A stretch of DNA of 50,907 nt, from positions 1 through 50,907 of the forward strand of contig JAGDZU010000006.1 of assembly GCA_049115575.1 (NCBI GenBank), in the 5' to 3' direction. This stretch comes from JAHEKB01 sp049115575 (GTDB lineage Bacteria > Bacteroidota > Bacteroidia > NS11-12g > UBA9320). The position numbers were made by a program, and so were the translations under genes. This document shows positions 17,501 through 28,735 of the stretch, one piece after another; the stretch's first letter is position 1; every line of letters starts with the position of its first letter. The notes under the pieces were generated by a model. That model was not told the DNA's origin. It did not search any database and was given only the letters and a program-made list of their open reading frames with translations.

Positions 17501-18865
17501 ATGACACAACAAGAATATATAGATCAAAATAAAGACCGCTTTCTAGAAGAACTTTTCGATTTACTTCGAATTCCCAGTATTAGTGCGGACTCTAGCTATA
17601 AAGATGATGTTCGCAAAACCGCTGAATTTGTAGCTGATAAAATGAAGGAAGCTGGTGCTGATAATGTGACTTTAGAAGAAACTTCAGGCAATCCAATAGT
17701 ATATGGTGAAAAGATGGTAGACCCTTCCAAACCGACTATTTTAGTATACGGCCATTATGACGTTCAACCTTCTGTTCCAGATGAACTTTGGAATACGCCA
17801 CCTTTTGAACCAACGATTAGAGATGGCAACATCTATGCAAGAGGCGCTTGTGATGACAAAGGACAATTCTATATGCACCTAAAGGCATTTGAAACCATGA
17901 TGCAAACCAACACTCTAAGCTGCAATGTCAAGTTTATGATAGAGGGAGAAGAGGAAGTAGGATCTACCAATCTTGGACCATATGTGAAAGCACATGCAGA
18001 CAAATTAGCTGCTGATGTTGTACTTATCTCAGACACTGCAATGATTGCAAATGATACCCCATCTATTGATACTGGTTTAAGAGGTCTTAGCTATGTTGAG
18101 GTAGAAGTAACTGGGCCTAATATTGATCTTCATTCCGGAACCTATGGAGGTGCAGTGGCTAACCCCATAAACGTACTGTGCACCATGATTGCATCGCTTC
18201 ATGATGAAGACAGGCATATCACCATTCCTGGCTTCTACAATAATGTAGAAATTGTTAGCGATGCCGATCGCGCTGCTATGGCTAAAACCCCTTTTGATAT
18301 TCAAGAGTATATGGAAGAATTGGATATAAATGATGTACTGGGTGAAAATGGTTATTCAACTATTGAGCGCACTGGAATTAGACCTACACTGGATGTAAAC
18401 GGAATCTGGGGAGGATACATAGGAGAAGGAGCTAAAACAGTTCTTCCAAGTAAGGCATATGCCAAAATCTCCATGCGATTGGTTCCAAATCAAACTTCAG
18501 CAGAAATTACTGAATTGTTTCAGAAACATTTTGAGTCCATTGCTCCTGCATCAGTAAAGGTAAAAGTAACACCGCATCACGGTGGCGAACCTGCAGTTAC
18601 CCCAACAGACAGCAAAGCATATCAGGCAGCAGCTAAAGCTATGGAAGAAGCATTTGGAAAAGCTCCAGTACCAACAAGAGGTGGAGGTTCAATTCCTATA
18701 GTGGCATTGTTTGAGGAAGTGTTGGGTCTAAAGACTGTACTGTTCGGATTTGGTTTAGATACAGATGCTATTCACTCTCCGAATGAAAAATATGGACTCT
18801 TCAATTTTTATAAAGGAATAGAGACCATTCCTCACTTCTATAAACATTTCGCTACAGGGGAGTAA
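17501..18865 (+). CDS. M20 family dipeptidase
   Basis: This 454-residue zinc dipeptidase belongs to the M20/ArgE/DapE/CNDP family. Metal-site motifs are YGHYDVQP (H85, D87), ARGACDDKG (D118/D119) and the acidic triplet in MIEGEEEVGS (around E150). The dimerisation insert spans about residues 190-340. A C-terminal His in DAIHSPNEKYG is the expected last ligand. No signal peptide is present, so it is cytoplasmic and likely recycles di- and tripeptides. It is transcribed divergently from the M48 gene; a near-match TAATTTCG (17486-17493) lies 7 bases before the ATG. Confidence 0.93.
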   Translation: MTQQEYIDQNKDRFLEELFDLLRIPSISADSSYKDDVRKTAEFVADKMKEAGADNVTLEETSGNPIVYGEKMVDPSKPTILVYGHYDVQPSVPDELWNTPPFEPTIRDGNIYARGACDDKGQFYMHLKAFETMMQTNTLSCNVKFMIEGEEEVGSTNLGPYVKAHADKLAADVVLISDTAMIANDTPSIDTGLRGLSYVEVEVTGPNIDLHSGTYGGAVANPINVLCTMIASLHDEDRHITIPGFYNNVEIVSDADRAAMAKTPFDIQEYMEELDINDVLGENGYSTIERTGIRPTLDVNGIWGGYIGEGAKTVLPSKAYAKISMRLVPNQTSAEITELFQKHFESIAPASVKVKVTPHHGGEPAVTPTDSKAYQAAAKAMEEAFGKAPVPTRGGGSIPIVALFEEVLGLKTVLFGFGLDTDAIHSPNEKYGLFNFYKGIETIPHFYKHFATGE

Positions 18866-18886
18866 CAGCTCTTGACATAAAAAAAA

Positions 18887-18903
18887 CATCTGTTCTACAG
18901 ATG
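18887..18903. terminator. Candidate terminator hairpin between the dipeptidase and T9SS genes
   Basis: CATCTG (18887-18892) and CAGATG (18898-18903) form a perfect 6-base stem with a TTCTA loop, preceded by a run of A and followed by GATTTTAT. It would work as a modest intrinsic terminator for the dipeptidase gene. Confidence 0.45.
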
Positions 18904-18908
18904 GATTT

Positions 18909-18916
18909 TATCTTTG
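18909..18916 (+). promoter_or_regulatory. -7 element (TATCTTTG) for the T9SS gene
   Basis: An exact TAnnTTTG match ends 10 bases before the ATG at 18927, just after the candidate terminator hairpin. Confidence 0.55.
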
Positions 18917-18926
18917 CAGCCTTACC

Positions 18927-21900
18927 ATGAATAATACACTAGCTAAGATAAGATACGCTCTGTTGATTCTGCTTTTTGGTTTTGCCATAAGTGCAAGAGC
19001 ACAAGTCGATTATAAACAAATGATGGATGATCCATCATTTAATTTCTATGAAGTTGTAGACGCTGCTGAAAAGCACTTTTCAATTCACCCTAGAGGTAAA
19101 GGCTCTGGATATATTGGGTATTTGCGGTGGAAGTATCACAATGAACCTAAATATTATCCAAGCGGCGACAGGTCTGGTATAGATCCTTTTATGGTGAGTA
19201 AATCTTACTCAGATTTTGTAAAACAAGCACAATCTGCCAAACACAAAACAGATTACGATAATGAATGGATAGACCTTGGTCCGTACAGCGCAGATAGTAT
19301 CACTTCACACTACAGTGCGGGAATTGGACGAGTTGAATGTTTTTATGTAGACCCTTTAGATACCATGAAAATCTACATGGGCTCAAGAAGTGGTGGTTTT
19401 TGGCGTACTACTGATGAAGGAAAAAACTGGCAGAACACTACGGATTATTTGCCTGCGTCAGGTGTAAATACCATGGACGCATCTCCAACTAATAGTGATA
19501 GTGTTCTAATCAATTTGAGAAATGCCTACAACTCCACCACTCATGGAATCTATAGATCTACTGATGGAGGTATCACTTGGACTTTGAGCAATTTCAACCC
19601 TACCCAATTGGGTAAAGGAGGATTAGGATCAAACTTTAGAGTGAATATGATCAAGATACATCCTCGCTTACCCAATTTAGTTTTTGTGGGAACCAATGGA
19701 GGATTATATAGGTCTGACAACTCTTTACAAACATACACTTTGGTTAAATCTGGGAATACCAGAGATATTGAATTTCATCCTACCGACAATCAAATCATAT
19801 ATGTCAGTGATTTCTCAGTGGCTGGAATTATTAACATATCTACCAATCAAGGTTTGAACTTTCATACCTCAGGACCTTTGGTTGGTAATGGATCTTCAGG
19901 TTTCGTCTCTACAACAAAAGACAATCCTGATGCCGTATATTTTGCTTCAAACTCTGGGCTTTGGAAATCTAATAACAAAGGAACCAGCTTTAACTTTCTT
20001 ATTAACCCTAATGAGTCCTGCCAGGGAATGGAAGTCTCAGATGTAGATAGCATGGTTATTATTTACGGTTATGTAGATTTAGAAAGAAGTTTAAATGGCG
20101 GAGATAGTTTTAATCAAATCACGGTGTGGTCTGCTCCAAGAAGTGAATCATATGTACATGCGGATCTGCGCAATATTGAATCTCTGAATGGCGTATTTTA
20201 TGTAGGCACCGATGGTTATTTCTGCAAGACTAATGACAATGGAACAACGTGGACTAAATTAAATCGAGGAACTGGGATTAGAGAAAACTATAGATCAGGG
20301 ATTTCACAAAGCAATGCTTGGGTAAACATGTGTGGGTCACAGGATAATGGCACAAGTATTTTTAGCAATAATCATTGGATAGAATGGAATGGAGGAGATG
20401 GAATGGAGGCCATAGTTCACCCGCTCAACAAAGACTGGATGATTGGAAGTTGGCAATATGGTACTAGAAATAGAACAAAAGATGGCGGACAATCAAGACA
20501 TGGAATTAGCACACCCCAATCCGGATCTAGCCACGCTTCTTGGGTATCTCCATTGCTTTTAAATCCGTTAAATCATCAACAGTTCTTTCATTTCAGCTCT
20601 AATGTTCACAAAGCCTATAACTTCGGAGATCGCTGGGAGCAAAGGGGATCTGCCAACTCATCTTCTGTGCGTTTGGCAGCTATAGCTGAAAATGATTCAA
20701 ATATTATTGCTGCCTCTAGTTACTCAGATTTGAGAATCAGTAAAGATGGGGGTTGGAGTTTTTCTCCTATTCCAAACACAGATAATACTGGATGGATTTC
20801 AAGAATTTGTTTTGATCCCAAGAATGATCAAACTATGATTATCACTTACTCGAGTTATGTGGCAAACAACAAAAAGATTTACATCTCATATAATCAAGGT
20901 CAGACCTGGCAAAATATCACTTATAATTTAGGCGATATGCCTATTTATTCTGTTGCTGTTGACCACCAAGATTCTTCGTTTATTTATATAGGAACTGAAA
21001 TTGGTATTTACTACAAATCCATGCTGGGGACCAGATGGAATTTGTACAATAAAAATTTACCAAATGTGAGCATACTTGATTTGGACATACTGTACGGTAC
21101 AAATACTATAAGAGCCACCACCTGGGGAAGAGGTTTATGGGAAAACAGCCTTATTGGAAGAATAGATTTTCCTTCTATTGTTTCAACAACCACAGAAGAT
21201 GTTCTTGATGAGCGTTACCCAAACACCAGACAAGACCAAACCATAACTTCTAAGATATCATATGAAGGAAATTTGACTTCAGTATATTTAATGTATTCTG
21301 TTAATAGCATAGCTCTGGATTCCAGAATTGAAATGATATATGTTTCTGACAGCACCTGGATTAGTCAGGGAGAGCTGGGGAGCAGACAAGGCGGGGATCA
21401 AATCTACTTTAAGGTATTTGCCGTTGGGGAGAACCAAGACACTACCGAAACCTATAGGTTCATGTACACTGTAAAGCCATTTCAATATTGCTTTGCCACA
21501 GGAGATAATTCAACCACTTCAGATTATATCAACTCAGTTAAACTCAACGGCATGGTGAACACTAGCGATAAAGAAGGCTATGGAAATTTCACGGATACGG
21601 TTGTTCACCTGCAAGCAACGCGCACCTATGAACTTGAAATTGGTATGCAATATCACTGGGATCCAGACACCACAGCTGCTTGGATAGATTTCAATCTAGA
21701 TGGAACTTTCGACACCACTGAATGGATAGAAATGGGCCCAATAGATGATGACCACAACAGTTTTGGGTCTTTTACAGTTCCTGCTAATGCAGTTAAAGGA
21801 GACACCTTAAGAATGCGAGTTAGAAATCAATATTGGTATAACAGTCCAAATCCTTGCGGAAGCGAAACTGGAGAAGTAGAAGATTACTCCATAGTAATAG

Positions 21901-22160
21901 ACGACTTTGTTTCCGCAATTGATGAGCATACTCAATCCTTATTCACAGTATATCCAAATCCTGGTAGAGGCTCTTTGAATCTGCTTATGAAGCAATTTGA
22001 ATCGGGAATGACTTTAAAGATATATAATCTGCAGGGTATTGAAGTATTCAATATGGATTTACAAACTCCAGAGCTGAGCATTAATCTAAGTGCGGGAACA
22101 TACATTGTTGAGCTGATTCACAAAGATGAAGTGAGCAGATCTAGATGGATAGTCCAATAA
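18927..22160 (+). CDS. Large T9SS type A protein with BNR/sortilin-like propeller and GEVED domain
   Basis: This 1077-residue secreted protein has a signal peptide ending ISARAQ. Residues ~110-750 carry repeated Asp-box/BNR motifs (RSTDGGITWT, KTNDNGTTWTKL, RISKDGGWSFS, ISYNQGQTWQNI), as in sortilin-type or sialidase-type propellers, but no sialidase catalytic set was recognised. A GEVED domain follows (AWIDFNLDGTFD ... GEVEDYSIVI). The C-terminus is a type A T9SS sorting domain (TVYPNPGRGSLNL ... SRWIVQ). A surface or extracellular adhesin or binding role is inferred. Its stop is one base from the stop of the opposite type B T9SS gene. Confidence 0.88.
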   Translation: MNNTLAKIRYALLILLFGFAISARAQVDYKQMMDDPSFNFYEVVDAAEKHFSIHPRGKGSGYIGYLRWKYHNEPKYYPSGDRSGIDPFMVSKSYSDFVKQAQSAKHKTDYDNEWIDLGPYSADSITSHYSAGIGRVECFYVDPLDTMKIYMGSRSGGFWRTTDEGKNWQNTTDYLPASGVNTMDASPTNSDSVLINLRNAYNSTTHGIYRSTDGGITWTLSNFNPTQLGKGGLGSNFRVNMIKIHPRLPNLVFVGTNGGLYRSDNSLQTYTLVKSGNTRDIEFHPTDNQIIYVSDFSVAGIINISTNQGLNFHTSGPLVGNGSSGFVSTTKDNPDAVYFASNSGLWKSNNKGTSFNFLINPNESCQGMEVSDVDSMVIIYGYVDLERSLNGGDSFNQITVWSAPRSESYVHADLRNIESLNGVFYVGTDGYFCKTNDNGTTWTKLNRGTGIRENYRSGISQSNAWVNMCGSQDNGTSIFSNNHWIEWNGGDGMEAIVHPLNKDWMIGSWQYGTRNRTKDGGQSRHGISTPQSGSSHASWVSPLLLNPLNHQQFFHFSSNVHKAYNFGDRWEQRGSANSSSVRLAAIAENDSNIIAASSYSDLRISKDGGWSFSPIPNTDNTGWISRICFDPKNDQTMIITYSSYVANNKKIYISYNQGQTWQNITYNLGDMPIYSVAVDHQDSSFIYIGTEIGIYYKSMLGTRWNLYNKNLPNVSILDLDILYGTNTIRATTWGRGLWENSLIGRIDFPSIVSTTTEDVLDERYPNTRQDQTITSKISYEGNLTSVYLMYSVNSIALDSRIEMIYVSDSTWISQGELGSRQGGDQIYFKVFAVGENQDTTETYRFMYTVKPFQYCFATGDNSTTSDYINSVKLNGMVNTSDKEGYGNFTDTVVHLQATRTYELEIGMQYHWDPDTTAAWIDFNLDGTFDTTEWIEMGPIDDDHNSFGSFTVPANAVKGDTLRMRVRNQYWYNSPNPCGSETGEVEDYSIVIDDFVSAIDEHTQSLFTVYPNPGRGSLNLLMKQFESGMTLKIYNLQGIEVFNMDLQTPELSINLSAGTYIVELIHKDEVSRSRWIVQ

Positions 22161-22161
22161 A

Positions 22162-25100
22162 CTATCTCAGCAAGTGAACGTTGCCATTTTCGTAGAAGCT
22201 TCTACCTGAGGCATCCGAAACTTTTAATTGGTAGAAATAAACGCCTTGTTGTGCGGGTGAACCTTTATAGTTACCATCCCAACCTTCATCTCTTTGGTTG
22301 CTGTGATATACCAATTCTCCCCATCGGTTGTAGATATCCAATTCAAAGTCTGTAGGTCTAAATTCTGATGAATTAACCGCAAACCTTAGGTATGGTTTAA
22401 ACACTTCATTTATTCCATCCCCGTTTGGCGTAAAGGCATTTGGAGTATACGCTCTAGCTTGTCCTCCGGCAAAAGCCACGTTAGACATACTCGAGTCTCC
22501 ATCAACCCCTATGGCTCTTATTTTGAACTGATATTTGCCATCTGCATTTTCTTGATGAATTCCTCCATCTATATAGGAGTTTGTACCTCCATTTACTTCA
22601 TCAACTAATTGATAGTCTCCAAACTCAAACACCAGTATTTGATATTTATTTACACCATTGAGCCATTGCTCATAAGAAGTCCAATCTAAATGGACTCCCC
22701 CAGTTTTGTATTCCGCTGTGAGCAATATAGTCTTGCCGTAGCGTCCCGTCATTGTTCTTAGGTCACAAGGGTCAACTTCAACCAATGAATATAAATAGTT
22801 ATGTACAGAGGTTTCAACATCGGCATCGTAAAGATAGGTTCCTGTCAAAGTATAAAAATCAACTTGATTGGTGAGATTATCTTCATATTTAGTGAGCTCA
22901 AAATAGGTTCCCGAGTCATAGGAACTCGGACTCCAGAATACTTCAACCTCTTCTAAGTTATTTACTGTTGCTACCCTTATAGAAGGTAAGCTACTATTCA
23001 TAACATATAATGAGCGAACTGTGCTGCTATTACTTCTAGACACATATGGACCTAAATCTTGAATAGCCTGCACATAATAAGTATAGTCATCTTCACACAG
23101 ATTTGGGTCTTCATAGTTAAATGTATTACCATCTACTGTTGCTAGAAGTGCATATGGAGTTGAAGCCGTTTTTCTGAAAATATTGTACTCCAACACCGAT
23201 GACCATCCAATATAAGGTGTCCAACTTAAATCTACTCTCTTATGAACTACACTCGATGTGGTTAAAACTATAGCACAATGTTCTATAGACAAAGGACTTT
23301 GATGATTACAAACATCTGCAGTGCTGATGTCATAACAATAAGTGTTTCCAGAGCTAACATTTGCTGGATCTATATGTGTATTTGATTTCTGATCTGATTG
23401 TTGTAAAATACTTACTCCTCCCCTTCTCAACTCGTAATAATCAAAGAAGGCGTAGCTCGTTGTAGTGTGATCTAGAAACACTTCTCCTGCTTCATTAACA
23501 GTAACATAATTAATTGATGCAGGTGGAAGGCTATCCGCTCCAATTACAAACACCATAGTAGAGTCGCTTTTAATANNGAACACAGCTTGTACATTTATTT
23601 GCTTTGGCCCAGATACCAAATAAGTAAACCAGGCTCTTGTAGAATCTATAGTGAACTGGTTGGTTGGATTGCTAGGTTCTCCCATATCCCAGCTATATAG
23701 TGCACTTAATCCAGGATTTGCAGGAATCACTTCTTTTAATTGAGGAGCATCTGCGCACATATAGTAAGTGGTATCAAAAACAAAGCTTGGAATGGCATGA
23801 ACGTAAACAAAAGTGGTATCGTGGTTCTCACACGCCTGACCATTTCTGGAATGCACACTTAGCATATGCAAACCGGTATCCAAAGGTGTAATAGTATCTT
23901 GAACTTTGTTGCTATAGAAAGCTGATTTCCAATACCATCTTACGATATCGGTATAGACCATAGGATCATTGAAAATAATGTCTTCCCCCAAACAAATAGT
24001 GTCGTTGCTCACAAAATTAATTTGAGGTAGCGGAGTTTCATAGACCACAATAGCACTATCTAAGGTAATGCTCTCTAAACAGCCATTCACACTTTCTACA
24101 TAGAGAGTTGGACTGAAATATTGTATGCTATCTCCATTACCAATCTGATAACTATGGTTTGCTGCACCTGATGAATCTAGAGGAGATCCATCGCCATAAT
24201 CTATAAAGCTTAGGGTATAATTTCTTGAATCATTATTGAAACCCACTTGCAAAGGAGCGCATCCGTTGGCATTATTGAGACTGAGACCCGCAGTAGGACC
24301 CACAATCTCAACTAAATTGAGCTTATTAATGGTATCGTAGCATCCCCAGGAGTTATAAGCAACCATGCTTACATCAAAGGTGTCATTGGTAGTAAAACTG
24401 TGACTTACTGAAGAAGTATCAGATCTTATGGTTCCACCATCTTCAAAAAACCAAAACAATGAATCTGCATTTATAGATCTATTGTAAAAATCGAAAGTCT
24501 GTGGAGCACAATATAGAAGGGTATCACTTACATCAAAGTCCGCTTTAAAAGGAATAACACTGTATGTACGCTCAAGGCTATCAAAACAATTGTTATCCTT
24601 CATGATAAACATTTTGACTGAATAAGAACCTGTATCTCGGAAGGTTATTCCATAAGTAACCGAGTCAATTTGTCTAACAGAATAACTAGAAGGGCTTACA
24701 TCCCATCTAACGCTATCAGGCTCTCCTCTAGATCTATTGGTAAAGAGCATTTCTGAATTAATACATGCCAATACAGAAGGGCCAGGCTGAAATGCTGCTT
24801 GAACACCAACACGAATAACCGCTCCGTCTTCATCAAAATAGCCACAACCCATAGAATTGGTAACAAAAACAGATATCCTATAACTCAATTCTTGGTCTAA
24901 TACTATGACAGGGTTTGCCGTTGTTGCTCCTGAAATAGTAACTCCGGTCATTGGTGATACAGACCAATTGTATTGCAGGGCCGAACTTGTGTCGCCTTCG
25001 TGCAAATTATATGCAATTGCAAATTGAGGTCTTAAAGTTAAAGGGGTACATCCACTAGCCGCATCTAAGGCTACATTGCCTAGTATTCCATTAGAGTATA

Positions 25101-26930
25101 TCTGCTGATGGATTGAATCCAAACAAGCGTCTAAAACATTACCGCTTTCCACCCTATGCTTAAGGCTTAATGTATATAAACCTCCAGGGTCAAAATGAAT
25201 GTTGGCAGTATCGCCATTCTTCTGAAAGACCCTTGAGCCAGCTGTATCATAAACTTCCCATCTGTATATCATATCTGCAGCCAAAGGCAAAGTGGAAGCT
25301 GAAAAACCCAAAGAATCATCGGAGCAAACAATAGAATCAATGAGATTGAGACTATGAGTCATATCCAGGATTTGTACAGCATTATTGCTTCTCAATGAGT
25401 CGGTGCAACCCAAACTATTAGAGACTTTGATTTTGAAATCGTAAAAGCCAGTATCATTATATGTGAAAAATGGACTTTTAGTTACTTGAGTACCAAGAAC
25501 AGTAACACCATCTGTATCATAGAAGGTATACTCATAAGTTTCGATTCCTGTTATAGTCCTAGATGAGGTTCTATTTACAAATTTGACTTCTGTTCCAGGG
25601 CAAGAAATGGGAGGCAATGGATCCACCCGTAAATCATATCTGTCAATATCGATAAAATTTCTTTTATACATGGTGTCTTTACACCCAAGCACATCTGCTG
25701 TAATCAATTCCACATCATATAATGCTGGAAGCTGGGTAACAACAAAGTCTATATTTTTTGTTGAATCAGTATATAGCAAACTGTCATTCTCATCATATAC
25801 ATTCCACTCAAACCAGGCTACAGTTGAACTCACAGTGTCTGATGCATTTACCAGATTAACAGTATATGGCGTATCGCAGTGAATATTGTTACTAGAAATA
25901 AAGTCAGACTTTAAACCTTTGCCGTATATAAATGAATCAATGGTGACATTGCTTAAACATCTATTGTGGTTGAGCAAATATGAAACACTCTGATACCCCG
26001 TATCTGTTAATGCTAATTCTGAATAATATCTTCTCCTATTTCCAAACTTTCCCGCAGAGCTCAACCATCTAAAATTCCCATATACAGGATTGGTAGACTG
26101 AGTCACTACAAATTCTTCACTCAAGCAGACTGTTGATTTGGGTGTTGTTAAAACAGGATTCTGAGCATAACCCAAAGACANNCAAAAAATCCTGGATTGC
26201 TATAGCTAACATTATTAACTGTTTGCAATGTTGAAGTGCTATCTGTTGCCCCTTGAAAATACCAGTCAATGTTTTGCACCGACACACCGCTGTCAAAGAC
26301 TGCACTGTATGAAGTAACAAAAGGCAAACAATTAGAAGTATCAGCAAAGCTGAATGACAAATTGATATCCTTACGAACGACAAGGGTATCAAAGAACGTT
26401 TCGAAAGTCCTACAGCCTTCAGCATCGTCTACAATCATGCTTATATCATGTCTCCCAGTTTGCTGTGCTTGTACTGTGGCATTAATAGGAGTATTGGTAA
26501 AGGTTTGTCCATCAATTACCCAGCTCCTGCTTGAGGATCCAACAGTTTGATCAGTCAGAACAAATGTATCTGGGCCATAGCACAAGTTCAACCTTGAGGC
26601 TGTGAACGCAGGAGTCAAAGGTGCTTGAACCTCGGTTATACCGTTAAAAGTATACAAACAACGGGTGCCACTGGGCAGTGTTATTCGCAGTCTGAGGTTT
26701 ATGATTCCGTAATCAGTGCTTATGGTGGTGTATATAGCAGTAGCGGTATCCCAATTATTTCGCAAATTCCACTCAATAGTGCTCCCAGCAGGTATGCCTG
26801 CAGCTGCAAACTTCACAGAATCAGAATGGCAATAGAAGGTATCAGACGCAGTGACGTTTACAGACGGACATTGCGCTTTTACAAATACCGAGGCTAGTAC
26901 AAAAGCGAGTATTGAAATAATCCTTAACAT
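22162..26930 (-). CDS. Giant T9SS type B (gliding motility C-terminal domain) PKD-repeat protein, split by gaps
   Basis: This is one gene seen as two frames because of an NN at 26181-26182. The N-terminal piece starts at ATG 26930 with a signal peptide (MLRIISILAFVLASVFVKAQ). The total is about 1590 visible residues. The bulk is a string of PKD-like modules, each ending in 'xxCxDSxxxxx', followed by FN3-like modules, and it ends in the CHU_C/type B sorting domain (PNAFTPNGDGINEVFKP ... IYNRWGELVYHS ... GVYFYQLKVSD). Type B cargos are exported by T9SS and held on the cell surface, often as filaments or adhesins. A second NN at 23576-23577 is in frame but probably shortens a PKD module. The C-terminal piece opens at TTG 26175 only by chance. 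Confidence 0.85.
23576..23577. other. Assembly gap (NN) in a PKD module
   Basis: The gap separates QINVQAVF from IKSDSTMVFVIG. A PKD module would have a 'xNxxGCxD' stretch between these strands, so some coding sequence is likely missing. Confidence 0.5.
26181..26182. other. Assembly gap (NN) that splits the type B T9SS gene
   Basis: The two flanking reading frames join only if the true gap length is a multiple of three. A PKD strand and its conserved tail appear to be missing between SYSNPGFF and LGYAQNPV. Confidence 0.7.
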
Positions 26931-26963
26931 GTACAGTTCAACATAAGTAGTGTCAACAAAGGG

Positions 26964-26971
26964 CAAAAATA
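26964..26971 (-). promoter_or_regulatory. -7 element (TATTTTTG) for the type B T9SS gene
   Basis: An exact TAnnTTTG match on the minus strand ends 33 bases before the ATG at 26930, leaving a conventional short leader. Confidence 0.4.
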
Positions 26972-27124
26972 AGAATCAGCATTCTTGTAAGCCTTTTAAG
27001 TTCTCCAAGTGTAACTTGACTGTTCAGTTTACAGCACAAGAACAACCTGCCTATCACAGACCGTTAAATTGCTCAAATTGTTGCATTTAGCGCTTAATTC
27101 ATTCTATTTCACTAAATTTTAAGC

Positions 27125-27944
27125 TTGAAAAAAGGAATCAACAGTACTCTTATTGTAATTAACACTATGGCNNNNNNNNNNNNNNNNNTTCCCTTACCAC
27201 ACAACCGGGCACCATGATATCGAGAATATTGAAAAGTTGATTCAACATAGAGAATTTGACGTGATTAGTGTTATGGGTGGTGATGGCACTATAAATATAG
27301 TTGCAAATGCATTGGGACAAAGCGACATCCCTTTGCACATAATTCCCTGTGGCTCAGGCAACGATTTGGTATCTAAAATATCTCCCAAACCAAGTTTGGA
27401 TGCACATTTCAAAAAGCTGCTAGATTGGCAAGTGATGGAGATTGATAGCTGGCTGTGTAACAACAAACGATTTGTGAGCTGCTTTGGAATTGGATTTGAT
27501 GGGAGAGTTTGCCAAATTAATGAGCAAAACAGAAACAAATATATCCCGAAAGCCCTAGTTTATTGGATTGCTATTTTTCGAGTATTATTTGCTTATAAAG
27601 AGATTGACATAGAAGTCAATAACGAAAAAAAGTCCATTTTCCTTCTTTCTTTATCTAACAACGATCGATTTGGCGGAGGATTTCTTATTGCACCCCTGGC
27701 TGATATGACAGACAAACTTCTTGAATGGGTGTCTATTGGTAAGACAAGTATTTTACAAAGGATTAAGCATTTGCTCCAATTAAAGAATGGAAAGCATTTG
27801 GACTTACCTATGGTTGACTATAAACGCGTTGAAAGTTGTTCTATCTATTCCGAGAAAAATGTACCCGCCCATGTAGACGGAGAGCTTCTATTTGATCACA
27901 GCTATGTGATTCGCTATGATAGGAAGATCAAGTTGTTGTTTTAG
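27125..27944 (+). CDS. Diacylglycerol/lipid kinase family protein (YegS/DgkB-like), interrupted by an N-run
   Basis: Residues after the gap carry the family nucleotide-binding motif SVMGGDGTINIVANAL and the substrate-side IPCGSGNDLVSK, followed by FVSCFGIGFDGRVC and VPAHVDGEL near the end. Before the gap the frame starting at TTG 27125 reads KKGINSTLIVINTMA, which matches the first beta strand of the fold. The 17-base N-run (27172-27188) does not preserve frame and stands in for an estimated 25-30 residues. After the gap the frame is open from 27189. The likely activity is ATP-dependent phosphorylation of diacylglycerol or a related lipid at the inner membrane. Its 3' end overlaps lgt by 17 bases, tail to tail. 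Confidence 0.82.
27172..27188. other. Assembly gap (17 N) in the lipid kinase gene
   Basis: The frame before (start 27125) and after (27189 onward) differ, and the loop between the first strand and the GGDGT motif is too short for the family. The real gap is therefore probably longer than 17 bases. Confidence 0.75.
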
Positions 27945-28734
27945 GCTTACGCCATCTCATCCAAAAGAAAATGCAAACAGCAATGATAATTATAGCGATA
28001 AACTGAGAGTGCGTAAGAACATTATCAATTACATAGCCTCTCGCCTCGTCGCCTCTATATAGTTCTACTATGGATCTTCCAACACCATACATCATCAAAT
28101 AGATTAAAAACAATTGCCCTTCAAACGCTTTTTTCTTCTGAACTAGTAATACCGTAGCCAGAATAATGAGGTTAACGGCGATATCGAATAATTGAGTTGG
28201 ATATAGTGGAGTATCAACCGGACTTGCTAAGGTCTCAGGATGGCTAAATGTCACTCCCAATGCATTATGACAAACTTCTCCATAACAGCAACCGGCCATA
28301 AAGCAACCCACTCGACCAAAGGAATGAACTACTGGGCCAACAAACGCCAATATGTCAAGAAATGGTCTAATGGGAATTTTTTGTCTTTTTAACCACCATA
28401 CAATGGCTGGTATGGCAAAAATTAGTGAACCATAAAAAACAAAACCACCACCAGATAGACGGAGCATGCTTCCCGGATCTTCAATGTATCGCTGAGGGTC
28501 TTCTAGGTAGAAAAACAACTTCCCTCCTATAAAAGCTACTATAATCACCCAAAAAAAGAGGTTGCTGAGCTTGTCTGAATCTACTCCAAACTTTCGACTC
28601 ATTCGCAGAGCGATGATAAAAGCCACGAGTATCCCCAATGCGATCATGAATCCATAAGAGTAAACACTTATATGGTCTGGGAGTAATCCTTGTAAAAACT
28701 TGGGTGTCTCAAATTCTATGAGTTTAGGAAACAT
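27928..28734 (-). CDS. lgt: Prolipoprotein diacylglyceryl transferase, canonical
   Basis: This 268-residue inner-membrane enzyme moves diacylglycerol from phosphatidylglycerol to the lipobox Cys of prolipoproteins. About seven membrane helices are visible. The family signature is HSFGRVGCFMAGCCYGEVC, and the second conserved Arg segment is YGVGRSIVELYRGDEARG. It starts at ATG 28734, one base after the GT2 gene stop. Several lipoproteins in this window (M14, M48, small ones) are candidate substrates. A divergent second homologue lies at 41452-42561. Confidence 0.93.
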   Translation of the reverse strand: MFPKLIEFETPKFLQGLLPDHISVYSYGFMIALGILVAFIIALRMSRKFGVDSDKLSNLFFWVIIVAFIGGKLFFYLEDPQRYIEDPGSMLRLSGGGFVFYGSLIFAIPAIVWWLKRQKIPIRPFLDILAFVGPVVHSFGRVGCFMAGCCYGEVCHNALGVTFSHPETLASPVDTPLYPTQLFDIAVNLIILATVLLVQKKKAFEGQLFLIYLMMYGVGRSIVELYRGDEARGYVIDNVLTHSQFIAIIIIAVCIFFWMRWRKPKTTT

Positions 28735-28735
28735 A

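Noticed and set aside
26148..26175. Two separate genes where the type B T9SS protein is split
   Set aside because: The break coincides with an NN run, the C-terminal part lacks a signal peptide and the pieces are parts of one PKD series.
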